Shown in pieces: positions 25,749 through 34,920 of a stretch of 46,694 nucleotides of DNA. The stretch covers positions 1-46,694 of the forward strand of contig NZ_LSHX01000030.1 of NCBI RefSeq assembly GCF_001555965.1. The letters are read 5' to 3'. Each line of letters begins with the position of its first letter. Position 1 is the stretch's first letter. This stretch comes from Sphingomonas sp. CCH21-G11 (GTDB lineage: Bacteria; Pseudomonadota; Alphaproteobacteria; Sphingomonadales; Sphingomonadaceae). Made by a program: the position numbers and the translations under genes. A model generated the notes under the pieces. The model saw only the letters and a program-made list of their open reading frames with translations, searched no databases and was not told where the DNA came from.

Positions 25749-25782
25749 CCCCTCCCCTTCAGGGGGAGGGGTCGGGGTGAGG
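25749..25782. repeat. REP-like palindrome with tail, between plsC and miaB
   Basis: CCCCTCCCC (25749-25757) pairs with GGGGAGGGG (25763-25771) across a five-base loop, followed by the tail TCGGGGTGAGG. The layout, hairpin plus G-rich tail, matches the DUF559-element arms but the sequence differs. It is a single solitary unit. Confidence 0.75.
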
Positions 25783-25842
25783 CCTGTCCACCCCCACGCC
25801 GCGCAATTGTCCAATCCGCCCCGTTCGGCTATGCGCCCGCCG

Positions 25843-27156
25843 ATGAACGCGCCCCCCAAAACCTTTCACGTCAAATCGTTCGGTTGCCAGATGAACGTCT
25901 ATGACGGCGAGCGCATGGGCGAGCTGATGACCGCGCAGGGCCTCGCGGTCGCCCCCGATGCCGCGTCGGCGGACCTCGTCATCCTCAACACCTGCCACAT
26001 CCGTGAGCGCGCGACCGAAAAGGTCTATTCGGACATCGGCCGGCTGAGGCGCGACGACGGCACGCGGCCCATGATTGCAGTCGCGGGCTGCGTCGCCCAG
26101 GCCGAGGGCGCAGAGATCGCGCGGCGGACCAAGGTGGACGTCGTCGTCGGCCCGCAGGCCTATCACCGCCTGCCCGAACTGGTCGCCGATGCAGCACGGG
26201 GCGGCCTCGCGGTCGATACCGACATGCCCGTCGAATCGAAGTTCGGCCGGCTGCCCGCCCGCCGCCGCGTCGGGCCCAGCGCCTTCCTGACCGTACAGGA
26301 GGGTTGCGACAAATTCTGCACCTATTGCGTCGTGCCCTATACCCGCGGGGCCGAAGTCAGCCGGCCGTTCGCGGCGATCGTCGACGAGGCCAACGCACTG
26401 GTCGATGCCGGCGCGCGCGAGATCACGCTGCTGGGCCAGAACGTCAACGCCTGGACCGACGGCGACGGGCGCGGGCTCCACGACCTGATCCGCGCGCTCG
26501 ACCGGATCGCGGGACTGGCGCGCATCCGCTACACCACCAGCCATCCCAACGACATGGCCCAGGGGCTGATCGACGCGCACGCGGAGGTCGAAAAGCTGAT
26601 GCCCTTCCTGCATCTGCCGGTGCAGTCGGGCAATGACCGGGTGCTCAGGGCGATGAACCGCGCGCATAGCCGCGACGGCTATCTGCGCCTGCTCGACCGG
26701 GTGCGCGCGGCGCGGCCCGACATTGCGCTGTCGGGCGATTTCATCGTCGGCTTTCCCGGCGAAACCGATGCCGAGTTCGCCGACACGCTCAGCCTGATCG
26801 ACGCGGTCGGCTATGCCCAGGCGTTCAGCTTCAAATATTCGGCGCGCCCCGGCACGCCGGCGGCCGACATGGCGGGCGCGATCCCCGCCGACGTGATCGA
26901 CGACCGGCTCCAGCAATTGCAGGCCGCGCTCAACCGCGATCAGGCCGCGTTCAACGCCGCCAGCGTCGGGCGACGTTGCGACGTGCTGCTCGAACGCCCG
27001 GGCAAGCGCGCCTGCCAGCTGATCGGCAAATCGCCCTGGCTGCAATCCGTCCACGTCATCGCCGACGCGAGCATCGGCGACCTGGTGACGGTCGACCTGG
27101 TCCATGCCGGCCCCAATTCACTGGCTGGCGAAGCGGTCGCGCGGGCGGCGGCCTGA
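25843..27156 (+). CDS. miaB: tRNA-2-methylthio-N6-isopentenyladenosine synthase MiaB
   Basis: 437 residues. Radical-SAM methylthiotransferase adding a methylthio group to i6A37 of tRNA. The N-terminal domain has the auxiliary-cluster Cys in FGCQMN, NTCHIRE and VAGCVAQ. The radical-SAM motif is C-x3-C-x2-C ([15 protein letters not shown]). A C-terminal TRAM domain is visible from about residue 370. The ATG at 25843 is chosen because family sequence begins there; 25831 is also possible, and a GTG at 25777 lies in a palindrome and is rejected. Confidence 0.95.
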   Translation: MNAPPKTFHVKSFGCQMNVYDGERMGELMTAQGLAVAPDAASADLVILNTCHIRERATEKVYSDIGRLRRDDGTRPMIAVAGCVAQAEGAEIARRTKVDVVVGPQAYHRLPELVADAARGGLAVDTDMPVESKFGRLPARRRVGPSAFLTVQEGCDKFCTYCVVPYTRGAEVSRPFAAIVDEANALVDAGAREITLLGQNVNAWTDGDGRGLHDLIRALDRIAGLARIRYTTSHPNDMAQGLIDAHAEVEKLMPFLHLPVQSGNDRVLRAMNRAHSRDGYLRLLDRVRAARPDIALSGDFIVGFPGETDAEFADTLSLIDAVGYAQAFSFKYSARPGTPAADMAGAIPADVIDDRLQQLQAALNRDQAAFNAASVGRRCDVLLERPGKRACQLIGKSPWLQSVHVIADASIGDLVTVDLVHAGPNSLAGEAVARAAA

Positions 27157-27259
27157 TTTTTCCGCGTGGCGGGGATGTAACCCAAGCGATCCGCGCTATG
27201 TTGCGCATGACCGGTATCCGCCGACGTCGCAGTCCCACCGCCCAACCGACAGGATCGCC

Positions 27260-28327
27260 ATGCCCAGCCCAGCGAAAGCCTATGCCGCGCAAGCCGCCGA
27301 CGCGCCGTTTGCCCCCTTCGATTTCCAGCGTCGCGACCCCGGCCCGCGCGATGTCGCGATCGACATCCTCTATTGCGGCGTGTGCCATTCCGACCTGCAC
27401 ACTGCGCGCGGCGAATGGGGCGGCACGCTCTATCCGTGCGTGCCCGGGCACGAGATTGTCGGGCGCGTGACGGCGGTGGGATCGGACGTCGACGATTTCG
27501 CGGTCGGCGACCTCGCAGGCGTCGGCTGCATGGTCGACAGCTGCCGAACCTGCGCCAGCTGCCAGGCGGGCGAGGAGCAATATTGCGAAGGCACGGGTTT
27601 CGTCGGCACCTATAACGGCCCTGATCCGCAGATGGGTGGCCATACCTTCGGCGGCTATTCCGACCATATCGTCGTCGATCGCGATTTCGTGCTGCGCATC
27701 GGCCATGGCGAGGACCAGCTGGCGGCGGTCGCCCCGCTGCTCTGCGCGGGCATCACCACCTATTCGCCGCTCAAGCATTGGGGCGTCGGCCCGGGTCAGA
27801 AGGTCGGCATCGTCGGCCTGGGCGGGCTGGGCCATATGGGGGTCAAGATCGCTGCCGCGATGGGTGCCGACGTCTATGTCTTCTCCACCTCGCCCGGCAA
27901 GCGCGACGACGCGAAACAGCTGGGCGCGACCGACCTGATCGTCTCGCGCGACGCGGACGCGATGGCGGCGCACGCCAACAGCTTCGACTTCATCCTGAAC
28001 ACCGTCGCGGCCAGCCACGACCTCGACCAGTTCACCGCGTTGCTGAAGCGCGACGGCACGATGACGCTGGTCGGCGTGCCCGAGCATCCCCACCCCAGCC
28101 CCAGCATCGCCAATCTGGTGTTCCGCCGCCGCACGATCGCCGGCTCGCTGATCGGCGGCATCCGCGAGACGCAGGAGATGCTCGATTTCTGCCGCGACCA
28201 TGGCCTCGTCTCCGACGTCGAGATGATCGACATCCAGGACATCGACGCCGCCTATGACCGGATGGTGAAAAGCGACGTCAAATATCGCTTCGTCATCGAT
28301 ATGGCGTCGCTGAATCAGGCGGGGTGA
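27260..28327 (+). CDS. Zinc-dependent NAD(P)-linked alcohol dehydrogenase (MDR, YahK/CAD-like)
   Basis: 355 residues, medium-chain dehydrogenase. Catalytic zinc ligands in GVCHSDLHT and PGHEIVG, structural zinc Cys in CRTCASCQAGEEQYC, and the Rossmann motif GLGGLGHMGVK. Such enzymes reduce aldehydes with NADPH. The start at 27260 has an AGGA SD five bases ahead; the open frame upstream overlaps miaB. It breaks the usual miaB-phoH adjacency, so it is probably an insertion between the two. No regulator is seen close by. Confidence 0.9.
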   Translation: MPSPAKAYAAQAADAPFAPFDFQRRDPGPRDVAIDILYCGVCHSDLHTARGEWGGTLYPCVPGHEIVGRVTAVGSDVDDFAVGDLAGVGCMVDSCRTCASCQAGEEQYCEGTGFVGTYNGPDPQMGGHTFGGYSDHIVVDRDFVLRIGHGEDQLAAVAPLLCAGITTYSPLKHWGVGPGQKVGIVGLGGLGHMGVKIAAAMGADVYVFSTSPGKRDDAKQLGATDLIVSRDADAMAAHANSFDFILNTVAASHDLDQFTALLKRDGTMTLVGVPEHPHPSPSIANLVFRRRTIAGSLIGGIRETQEMLDFCRDHGLVSDVEMIDIQDIDAAYDRMVKSDVKYRFVIDMASLNQAG

Positions 28328-28418
28328 GCGCGGCGTCGGGCGCGTCGCGTTTTAGGGCTGGCGGGAACCCATCGCCTCTGCCACGCTTGCCTTGCATGAT
28401 CCTGACTCCGGGAGCCCG

Positions 28419-29426
28419 ATGAGCCGCAAGCCTGTTCCCGCCCAGCCCGGCGACCGTTCGCGCGTCGAGGTCAATTTCGACAAGCCGCAACTGCTGCCCC
28501 AGCTATTCGGTGAGTTCGACAGCAACATCCTCGCGCTCGAGGAGCGGCTGGGCGTCTATATCCACGCGCGCGGCCAGCGGGTGCAGATCGAGGGCACGGC
28601 GGAGGCAGTCGCGCATGCGCGCGAAGTGCTGCAGGAGCTGCACACGCGGGTCATCCGGGGCGAGGAGATCGACACCGGCCTGATCGATGCGGTGATCGCG
28701 ATGTCGGCCGAGCCGACCTTTGCCGGCATCATCCGCACCGAACCGGGCAATGGCGCGCCGCCGCCGTCGATCATGATCCGAACCCGCCGCAAGACGATCG
28801 TGCCGCGATCGGTGGCGCAGACGCATTACATGCGCCAGCTGGTGTCGAACGACATCATCTTCGCGCTCGGCCCGGCAGGCACCGGCAAGACCTATCTGGC
28901 GGTAGCCCAGGCCGTCGCGCAGCTGATCACCGGCAGCGTCCAGCGCCTCATCCTGTCGCGCCCGGCGGTGGAGGCGGGCGAGCGGCTCGGCTTCCTGCCC
29001 GGCGACATGAAGGAAAAGGTCGATCCCTATCTGCGCCCGATCTATGACGCGCTCTATGACTGCCTGCCCGCCGAACAGGTCGAACGGCGGATCAGTTCGG
29101 GCGAGATCGAGATCGCGCCCATTGCCTTCATGCGTGGCCGCACCCTTGCCGATGCCTTCGTCATCCTCGACGAGGCGCAGAACACGACGCCTGGGCAGAT
29201 GAAGATGTTCCTCACCCGTTTCGGCCAGAACAGCCGCATGGTGGTGTGCGGCGACCCCAACCAGACCGACCTGCCCGGCGGGGTCAACGCATCGGGCCTG
29301 AACGACGCGGTCGCGCGGCTGGAGGGGATCGAGGGGATGTCGGTCGTCCGCTTCGGCGCGGGCGACGTGGTGCGCCACCCGATCGTCGGGCGCATCGTCC
29401 AGGCCTATGAGGGCCCCGACGCCTGA
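28419..29426 (+). CDS. PhoH-family ATPase
   Basis: 335 residues. P-loop at [11 protein letters not shown] and Walker B at VILDEAQNT, with the typical block [12 protein letters not shown]. An N-terminal KH-like part (residues about 20-110) precedes the ATPase. The family is involved in RNA metabolism or ribosome-linked processes and is usually followed by ybeY; here ybeY does not follow and the downstream gene is a convergent DsbA-like gene. The ATG at 28419 has a GGGAG SD. Cytoplasmic. Confidence 0.92.
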   Translation: MSRKPVPAQPGDRSRVEVNFDKPQLLPQLFGEFDSNILALEERLGVYIHARGQRVQIEGTAEAVAHAREVLQELHTRVIRGEEIDTGLIDAVIAMSAEPTFAGIIRTEPGNGAPPPSIMIRTRRKTIVPRSVAQTHYMRQLVSNDIIFALGPAGTGKTYLAVAQAVAQLITGSVQRLILSRPAVEAGERLGFLPGDMKEKVDPYLRPIYDALYDCLPAEQVERRISSGEIEIAPIAFMRGRTLADAFVILDEAQNTTPGQMKMFLTRFGQNSRMVVCGDPNQTDLPGGVNASGLNDAVARLEGIEGMSVVRFGAGDVVRHPIVGRIVQAYEGPDA

Positions 29427-29483
29427 CGCGACCAGCGCGCCGGGCATCGGGGTCAGGCGCGGTTGTCGTCCGTCCGCCCCGGC

Positions 29484-30206
29484 TCAGGCCCCGGCGCGGC
29501 GGAGTGCGGCCTCGACATCCTTCCAGCTGATAGCGTTTTCCAGCTTGTTGCCGTTGAGCAGGAAGGTCGGCGTGCCCTGGACGACGGTGGCGTTTTCCAG
29601 GATCTTGGCGACCTTGTCGATCCGCGCCATGTCGGCGAGGCATGCCTTGGCCTGCCCCTCCGAAATGCCGCGCTGCTTGACGAAGTCGATATAGCCGGCC
29701 TGTTCAGCCCATAGCGTGACCTGAGCGGCCGGGCTCGCGCCCTGCGCCTGTTGCTGGACGGCGGGCGCGACCTGCTGGATGCGATCGAGCGTCGCCGGCT
29801 GATTGGCGTACATCTGTTCCAGGATCGGGAAGAACGGGCCCGGCCCGGCGCAGCTGCCGACGACGGCGGCGGCGATGTCCGGCGGGCCGTGCAGCACATA
29901 ATCGCGGAATTCGAAGCTCACCTTGCCCGTCTCGACCAGCTTGGTCAGCGGCTCGAAGCCGTCGCGCGCGAACGCACCGCACGCCGGGCAGGTGCGCGAG
30001 CCATATTCGACCAGCTTGATCGGCGCGTTGGGATTGCCCATGCGGAATCCGCCCTCGGCGGTTTCGCTGACCGTTTCGGTCCAGGTGGTGCCCGCCGGCG
30101 GCGCGGCGGCGGCGACCGGTGCGGCGGCGGGGCCGCTGTCATTGCCCGTCCCGTCGGCGCCACAGGCGGCGAGGGCGAGGGGAAGCAGGAAAAGGGCTGC
30201 ACGCAT
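29484..30206 (-). CDS. DsbA-family thiol oxidoreductase, probable lipoprotein
   Basis: 240 residues. N-terminal signal with lipobox LAAC (MRAALFLLPLALAACG), so membrane-anchored on the periplasmic face. The thioredoxin-like active site is Cys73-Pro-Ala-Cys76 (SRTCPACGAF). The C-terminal part has GTPTFLLNGNKL, the usual cis-Pro-containing block. Such proteins oxidise or isomerise disulphides in exported proteins. It lies 41 bases below a second DsbA-like gene and is convergent with phoH. Confidence 0.88.
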   Translation of the reverse strand: MRAALFLLPLALAACGADGTGNDSGPAAAPVAAAAPPAGTTWTETVSETAEGGFRMGNPNAPIKLVEYGSRTCPACGAFARDGFEPLTKLVETGKVSFEFRDYVLHGPPDIAAAVVGSCAGPGPFFPILEQMYANQPATLDRIQQVAPAVQQQAQGASPAAQVTLWAEQAGYIDFVKQRGISEGQAKACLADMARIDKVAKILENATVVQGTPTFLLNGNKLENAISWKDVEAALRRAGA

Positions 30207-30247
30207 GGTTCGGGTTCACTCCATCGCAAGATCGGGATTGGGCGGGA

Positions 30248-30955
30248 TCAGGCGCCGGCGGCGCGCAACTGCGGTTCGAGCGAGGACCAGCTGCCCGACC
30301 CGACGAAATTGCCGTTGATCGCAAAGCTGGGCGTGCCTTCGAGCTGCGCGGCGACGGCCTCGGTCATCTTGATGAGCCGTTCGGTCTCGGCCTGGTTGTT
30401 GAGGCACGCGCGCGCCTTGGCACCGCTCAGCCCGAGCGGGCGAAGCAGCGCGATCAGCCCCGATCCCTCGCCCAGCCGGATGAGCTGATCGCCCAGCGTC
30501 GCCGCGCCCTTGTACGCGTCCGGCCTCGCCTGGAACGCCTGGGTTCTGGCGAAGGTCGCGGGCTGCGCGGCAAAGATCGCCTTGTTCGCCGCCGCAAAGC
30601 CGACCGGGCCCTGGCACCGCGCGAGCAGCGCGGAGGCGAGGTCGAGCCGGTCGCGCACGAAATGGCGATATTCCACCTGGACGCGGCCCGTCCGGACCAT
30701 CTGATCCTTCAGCACGGGTTCGGACTGCGTGACGAAATCGGCGCAATGCGGGCAGGTGTAGCTCAGATATTCGGCCAGCTTGACCTTCGCCTGCGGGCTG
30801 CCGATCCGCACCGCGCCGTCGGGCGACAGCGTCGCGGTCGCGCGCCAGTCGCGCTGCGCCGCACTGCGCGGTGCCGATGCCTCCTGGGCAGCACCGGGCG
30901 GGGTCGCCGCGATGGCAACCCATGCGATCAGCCCAACATGTCGCCACCGCATCAA
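30248..30955 (-). CDS. DsbA-family thiol oxidoreductase, exported
   Basis: 235 residues. A signal-like N-terminus (HVGLIAWVAIAATPPGAAQ) suggests export. The active site is Cys68-Pro-His-Cys71 (SYTCPHCADF), the canonical oxidase-type CPHC. The cis-Pro block is LEGTPSFAINGNF. Its ATG overlaps the stop of the DUF721 gene as ATGA, so the two should be translationally coupled. Differs from the neighbouring CPAC protein, so the two probably have different redox roles. Confidence 0.88.
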   Translation of the reverse strand: MMRWRHVGLIAWVAIAATPPGAAQEASAPRSAAQRDWRATATLSPDGAVRIGSPQAKVKLAEYLSYTCPHCADFVTQSEPVLKDQMVRTGRVQVEYRHFVRDRLDLASALLARCQGPVGFAAANKAIFAAQPATFARTQAFQARPDAYKGAATLGDQLIRLGEGSGLIALLRPLGLSGAKARACLNNQAETERLIKMTEAVAAQLEGTPSFAINGNFVGSGSWSSLEPQLRAAGA

Positions 30956-31488
30956 CGCACCTTGCCCATCACCGGCACGATGACCGGGGGTTGTTCGACG
31001 ATGCCCGCCGCCAGCGCCGCCAGCACCTCACGCAGTTCGGGATCGGCGATCGCGCGGACGCTGTCGCCCAGGTCGATCGTTGCCGCTGCAGGCCGCACCG
31101 GTGCGGCAGCGGCTGCGCGCGCGGCGAACTGGCCGGGCCTGAACGCGATCCGCGCGACCGCGGCATAGCCGAAGAAGCGGTTCACCCGCTCCATGATCTC
31201 GGGCCCGATATGCTGCATCATCGTCGCATGGGCGGGAGCGACCGCCAGCGTCAACAGCCCGCCGCTGCGCGCACCCTGGGGAAAGCGGATCGATTCGGGC
31301 GCGGAGACACGCGCGTAACGTTCGCCGACGATTTCGGGCCAGCGACTGACGATCGAGCTTTGCACGAAGCCGAATTTGCGGAACGCGGCGCGGCCGATAT
31401 CGGGCAGCAGGTCGGCGACGGGCCGGGCCCTGCCGCCGCGCGGCCGATCGCTATCGACGGCCTGGGGCGTACGCGTGGATTTCGTCAT
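30952..31488 (-). CDS. DUF721 family protein (DciA-like)
   Basis: 178 residues. Central block VSRWPEIVGERYARVSAPESIRFP and SGGLLTLAVAPAHATMMQHIGPEIMERVNRFFGYAAV is that of DUF721, the domain of DciA, the ancestral DnaB-helicase operator in bacteria without DnaC. A role in helicase loading is therefore likely but not shown. The tail is Ala/Pro-rich. Starts at 31488 or 31500 are possible. The stop overlaps the DsbA-like gene below; mutY is divergent just above. Confidence 0.82.
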   Translation of the reverse strand: MTKSTRTPQAVDSDRPRGGRARPVADLLPDIGRAAFRKFGFVQSSIVSRWPEIVGERYARVSAPESIRFPQGARSGGLLTLAVAPAHATMMQHIGPEIMERVNRFFGYAAVARIAFRPGQFAARAAAAAPVRPAAATIDLGDSVRAIADPELREVLAALAAGIVEQPPVIVPVMGKVR

Positions 31489-31514
31489 CGCGTCTCCCAT
31501 GCCATAGCCGCCCC

Positions 31515-32561
31515 GTGTCTGCCAACGTCCCATCTGACATCGCGCCCGCGCTGCTCGCCTGGTACGAGGCCCACGCGCGCGTCCTGCCGTGGCGCGCGCC
31601 GCCGGGCGCGCCGCCGCCCGACCCCTATCGCGTCTGGCTGTCGGAGGTCATGCTTCAGCAGACTCAGGTCGTGACGGTCATTCCCTATTTCGAACATTTC
31701 ACCACCCGCTGGCCCGATTTCGCCAGCCTGGCGGCGGCGGATGAGGGTGAGCTGATGGCGGCATGGGCCGGGCTCGGCTATTATGCGCGGGCACGCAACC
31801 TGATCGCCTGTGCGCGCGCGGTGGTGCGCGATCATGGCGGACGCTTGCCGTCGGACGAGGCAGCGTTGCGCCGGTTGCCCGGCTTCGGCCCCTATACCGC
31901 CGCGGCGGTCGCGGCGATCGCCTTTGGCCGGCGCGCGGTCGTCGTCGACGGCAATGTCGAGCGCGTGGTCAGCCGCCTGTTCGCGGTCGAAACGCCGCTT
32001 CCCATGGCGCGGGGCGAGCTTCGCGCGCTGGCCGACGCGATGACGCCCGCGACGCGCGCGGGGGACTTCGCCCAGGCGATGATGGATCTGGGCGCAACAA
32101 TCTGTACCCCGCGCCGCGCCGATTGCGCGTCCTGCCCCATTGCCGTCCATTGTCGCGCTTACGCGCAGGGGGCAGTCGCCACCTATCCGCGCAAGCTGGC
32201 CAAGGCGGCCAGACCGGTGCGCCATGGCACGATCTTCTGGCTTACCCGCGAAGATGCGGTGCTGCTGGTCCGGCGCCCGCCGCGCGGATTGCTCGGCGGC
32301 ATGCGCGCGCTGCCGACCGGGCCATGGGCGGATGCGCCGCCGGGACTGACCGATGCGCCCGTCGCAGCCGAGTGGCGGCGGCACAATGCCGAGCTGCGCC
32401 ACGTCTTCACCCATTTCGAATTGCGATGCGGCCTTGCGAGCGCGCGGCTGGCGGGGCACATCGCGGTCGAAGGCGAATGGTGGCCGGTCGACCGGCTGGC
32501 CGATGCCGGCCTGCCCAGCCTGTTCGCGAAGGCGGCGGCGATAATGGAGGATGCGCGATGA
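31515..32561 (+). CDS. mutY: A/G-specific adenine glycosylase MutY
   Basis: 348 residues. Removes adenine opposite 8-oxoguanine. The HhH-GPD core contains SEVMLQQTQVVTVIPYF, LPGFGPYTAAAVAAIAFG and VDGNVERVVSRL, and the [4Fe-4S] loop C-x6-C-x2-C-x5-C is present (CTPRRADCASCPIAVHC). A C-terminal NUDIX-like domain for 8-oxoG recognition follows (about 225-345). The start is GTG at 31515. Its stop overlaps the next start as ATGA. The DUF721 gene is divergent. Confidence 0.95.
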   Translation: MSANVPSDIAPALLAWYEAHARVLPWRAPPGAPPPDPYRVWLSEVMLQQTQVVTVIPYFEHFTTRWPDFASLAAADEGELMAAWAGLGYYARARNLIACARAVVRDHGGRLPSDEAALRRLPGFGPYTAAAVAAIAFGRRAVVVDGNVERVVSRLFAVETPLPMARGELRALADAMTPATRAGDFAQAMMDLGATICTPRRADCASCPIAVHCRAYAQGAVATYPRKLAKAARPVRHGTIFWLTREDAVLLVRRPPRGLLGGMRALPTGPWADAPPGLTDAPVAAEWRRHNAELRHVFTHFELRCGLASARLAGHIAVEGEWWPVDRLADAGLPSLFAKAAAIMEDAR

Positions 32562-33877
32562 AAACTCTGGGTCTGGCCGCCGGGATCGGCGCCGCGCTGA
32601 TCGGGATCGGCGGCATCGCGCTCGCCATGCCCCAGGCCGAACGCCGCGCGGCTTCGACGCCAGTCGCTCCGGCGCTGCCCGCGGTCGCACAGGTCGCGGC
32701 GTCCTATGTCGAACAGAACCGCACGCCGGGCATCGTCGTCGCGATCGGGCAGGGCGACCAGCCGACCCGCTTCATCGCGGAGGGGCGGCTGGGCCAGGAA
32801 CCGGGGGCGGGCGCGGCTTCGCCCGACAGCCTGTGGCGCGTCTATTCGATGACCAAGCCGGTGACCGGCATGGCGGCGATGATGCTGATCGAGGACGGCA
32901 AGCTGAGCCTTGACCAGCCGATCCATGAGATCATCCCCGCCTTTCGCGAGATGAAGGTGCTGACCGACCCCGACGCCAGCCTGGCGTCGCGCCCGGCGGC
33001 GCGGCCGATCACGATCCGCCATCTGCTGACCCACACCGCCGGATTCGGCTATTCGATCGTGACAAAGGGCCCGCTGCTCAAGGAATATGAGCGGCTCGGC
33101 ATCCTGCCCGCCGCAGTCAACGTCCAGATGGAGGCGCAGATGGCGGCGGTGCGGCCGAAATCGCTCGCCGAATTCGCCGACCGCGTCGCCACGCTGCCGC
33201 TGATCGCCGATCCGGGCACGAAATGGAGCTATTCGATCAGCCTAGATGTCCTCGCCGCGGTGATCGAGAAGGCATCGGGCATGCCCTATGAACAGTTCCT
33301 GCGCACGCGGATGTTCGAACCGCTCGGCATGACCTCGACCTACTTCACCGTGCCGGGATCGGAAGCGGCGCGGCTCGCGAACAATTACATCTTTGTCGGC
33401 GACAATCGCGTGCCGGTCGACCCGGCCGCGACCTCGGTCTACCTCCAGCCGCCCAGCTTTCCCTATGGCGGGGCGGGGCTCGTCACCTCGGCGCGCGATT
33501 ACGACCGTTTCCTCCACATGCTGCAAAATGGCGGCGAGCTCGACGGCAAGCGGGTGATGAAGGCGCAGACGGTGCGCCTCGCCATGTCCAACCTGCTGCC
33601 CGACGGCGTGTTCTTCCTGAACGTCGATGCGTCGACCGGGGGTGCGGGCCGCAAGCTCGGCTTTGGGGCCGGGGGGTCGGTCTATCTCGACGACCTGCCC
33701 GGCGGCGGTGCGGCGGGCACCTATGGCTGGGGCGGGGCGGCCGGCACCATCGCCTGGGTCGACCCGAAGAATCGGGTGCGCGGCACCGCGATGGTTAATT
33801 ATTTTCCCGACGACAAATGGCCGCTGCGCACGGATGTGACCCGCGCGGTGTATCGCGACCTCGCGCCGGCGAAGTAA
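32558..33877 (+). CDS. Class C beta-lactamase-fold serine hydrolase
   Basis: 439 residues. An N-terminal signal peptide (LGLAAGIGAALIGIGGIALA) marks an exported protein. The nucleophile motif SxxK is at Ser97-Met-Thr-Lys100 (YSMTK); the second Tyr motif is near WSYSIS. The family covers esterases, DD-peptidases and beta-lactamases; lack of the classical YxN points to an esterase-like enzyme (EstB-type), so resistance is not implied. It overlaps mutY as ATGA. The frame open upstream is the mutY region read in another phase and is not real. Confidence 0.85.
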   Translation: MKTLGLAAGIGAALIGIGGIALAMPQAERRAASTPVAPALPAVAQVAASYVEQNRTPGIVVAIGQGDQPTRFIAEGRLGQEPGAGAASPDSLWRVYSMTKPVTGMAAMMLIEDGKLSLDQPIHEIIPAFREMKVLTDPDASLASRPAARPITIRHLLTHTAGFGYSIVTKGPLLKEYERLGILPAAVNVQMEAQMAAVRPKSLAEFADRVATLPLIADPGTKWSYSISLDVLAAVIEKASGMPYEQFLRTRMFEPLGMTSTYFTVPGSEAARLANNYIFVGDNRVPVDPAATSVYLQPPSFPYGGAGLVTSARDYDRFLHMLQNGGELDGKRVMKAQTVRLAMSNLLPDGVFFLNVDASTGGAGRKLGFGAGGSVYLDDLPGGGAAGTYGWGGAAGTIAWVDPKNRVRGTAMVNYFPDDKWPLRTDVTRAVYRDLAPAK

Positions 33878-33880
33878 CCT

Positions 33881-34747
33881 GTGACCGGCTTCACTGGCGG
33901 CTGGCTCGACCGGGCGGACCGCATCCGTCACGACCAGGCCGCCCTGACCGCGGCGTTCAGCGACCCGCGCGCGCGGCTGCTGCGGCTCGACGCGCTCGAT
34001 CCCCAGCTGGATGCGGACGGGCGGCTGGTGTGGGGGGCGCTGACCGATGCGCCCGACGACGCCGATTTCCTGTTCCTCGGTTTTCGTGGGCAGGTGCCGC
34101 ATTTTGCCGCGCTGATTACCGGCACGAGTCCGCCGGCCGGCCGGTCGCCCGCCCTGTTCCAGATGCTGGGGTTGATGCCCGATGCCGAGGCCGCGACCTA
34201 TGCCTGCGCGCGCAGCCTGGTCGACTGGCATTTGCGCCACGGTTTCTGCGCCAATTGCGGCCATGCCACGACGATCTTCCGCGCCGGATGGGCACGGCGG
34301 TGCGGCCATTGTGGCGCGGAGCATTTCCCGCGCACCGACCCGGTCGTCATCATGCTGGCCGAACGCGGCGACCGCGTCGTGCTGGGCCGCCAGCCCGTTT
34401 GGCCCGCCGGGCGCTATTCGGCCCTGGCCGGGTTCGTCGAGGTCGGCGAATCGATCGAGGAAGCAGTGGCGCGCGAGACGCTGGAGGAAGTCGGCATCGC
34501 GGTCACCGATATCCGCTACGTCGCCAGCCAGCCCTGGCCTTTTGCATCGTCGCTGATGATCGCCGCGATCGGCACCGCGCAGTCGGATGACATCGCGATC
34601 GACCCGCACGAGCTGGAGGACGCGCAATGGTTCTCCCGCGCCGACGTGCAGGCTGCGCTGGCCGGCGACCCCGCCGCGCCGTTCATCGCGCCCCCGCGCT
34701 ATGCGATTGCCCACACGCTGCTCGGCCATTGGGCCGCGCAGGGATAG
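33881..34747 (+). CDS. nudC: NAD+/NADH diphosphatase NudC (RNA deNADding enzyme)
   Basis: 288 residues. Zinc-ribbon Cys pairs CANCG and CGHCG lie about 20 residues apart, followed by the Nudix box GFVEVGESIEEAVARETLEEVGI, with the typical SQPWPF NudC motif after it. Hydrolyses NAD(H) to NMN(H) and AMP and can remove NAD caps from RNA. The start is GTG at 33881, 3 bases after the previous stop. Long N-terminal domain (about 1-115) is typical of the family. A family-C palindrome follows. Confidence 0.94.
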   Translation: MTGFTGGWLDRADRIRHDQAALTAAFSDPRARLLRLDALDPQLDADGRLVWGALTDAPDDADFLFLGFRGQVPHFAALITGTSPPAGRSPALFQMLGLMPDAEAATYACARSLVDWHLRHGFCANCGHATTIFRAGWARRCGHCGAEHFPRTDPVVIMLAERGDRVVLGRQPVWPAGRYSALAGFVEVGESIEEAVARETLEEVGIAVTDIRYVASQPWPFASSLMIAAIGTAQSDDIAIDPHELEDAQWFSRADVQAALAGDPAAPFIAPPRYAIAHTLLGHWAAQG

Positions 34748-34770
34748 GCAACCGAAAGCCCCGTCTCCCC

Positions 34771-34850
34771 GTCGCCCCGGGCTTGACCCGGAGCCCCGCT
34801 GCCTGTGCTCCGCGCGATCAAGCGGGACCCCGGGTCAAGCCCGGGGTGAC
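34771..34850. repeat. REP-like palindrome pair, family C (copy 2)
   Basis: Arms 34771-34800 and 34821-34850 are inverted repeats matching at 27 of 30 positions, 20 bases apart. The arm begins GTCGCCCCGGGCTTGACCCG. It is a clearer copy of the layout at 7454-7533. It lies between nudC and the sterol-desaturase gene. Confidence 0.85.
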
Positions 34851-34920
34851 GATCTTACGTTTCGGGAGGGCACCCACCGATCCGCTGGCGCGATTGCTGA
34901 CACGAATGTAAGCTCGGCCG

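Noticed and set aside
25777..25843. GTG at 25777 as the miaB start
   Set aside because: It lies in the tail of a palindrome and the encoded residues lack similarity to MiaB.
32558..33877. Serine hydrolase as an antibiotic-resistance beta-lactamase
   Set aside because: SxxK is present but the YxN of class C enzymes is not evident, so resistance cannot be claimed.
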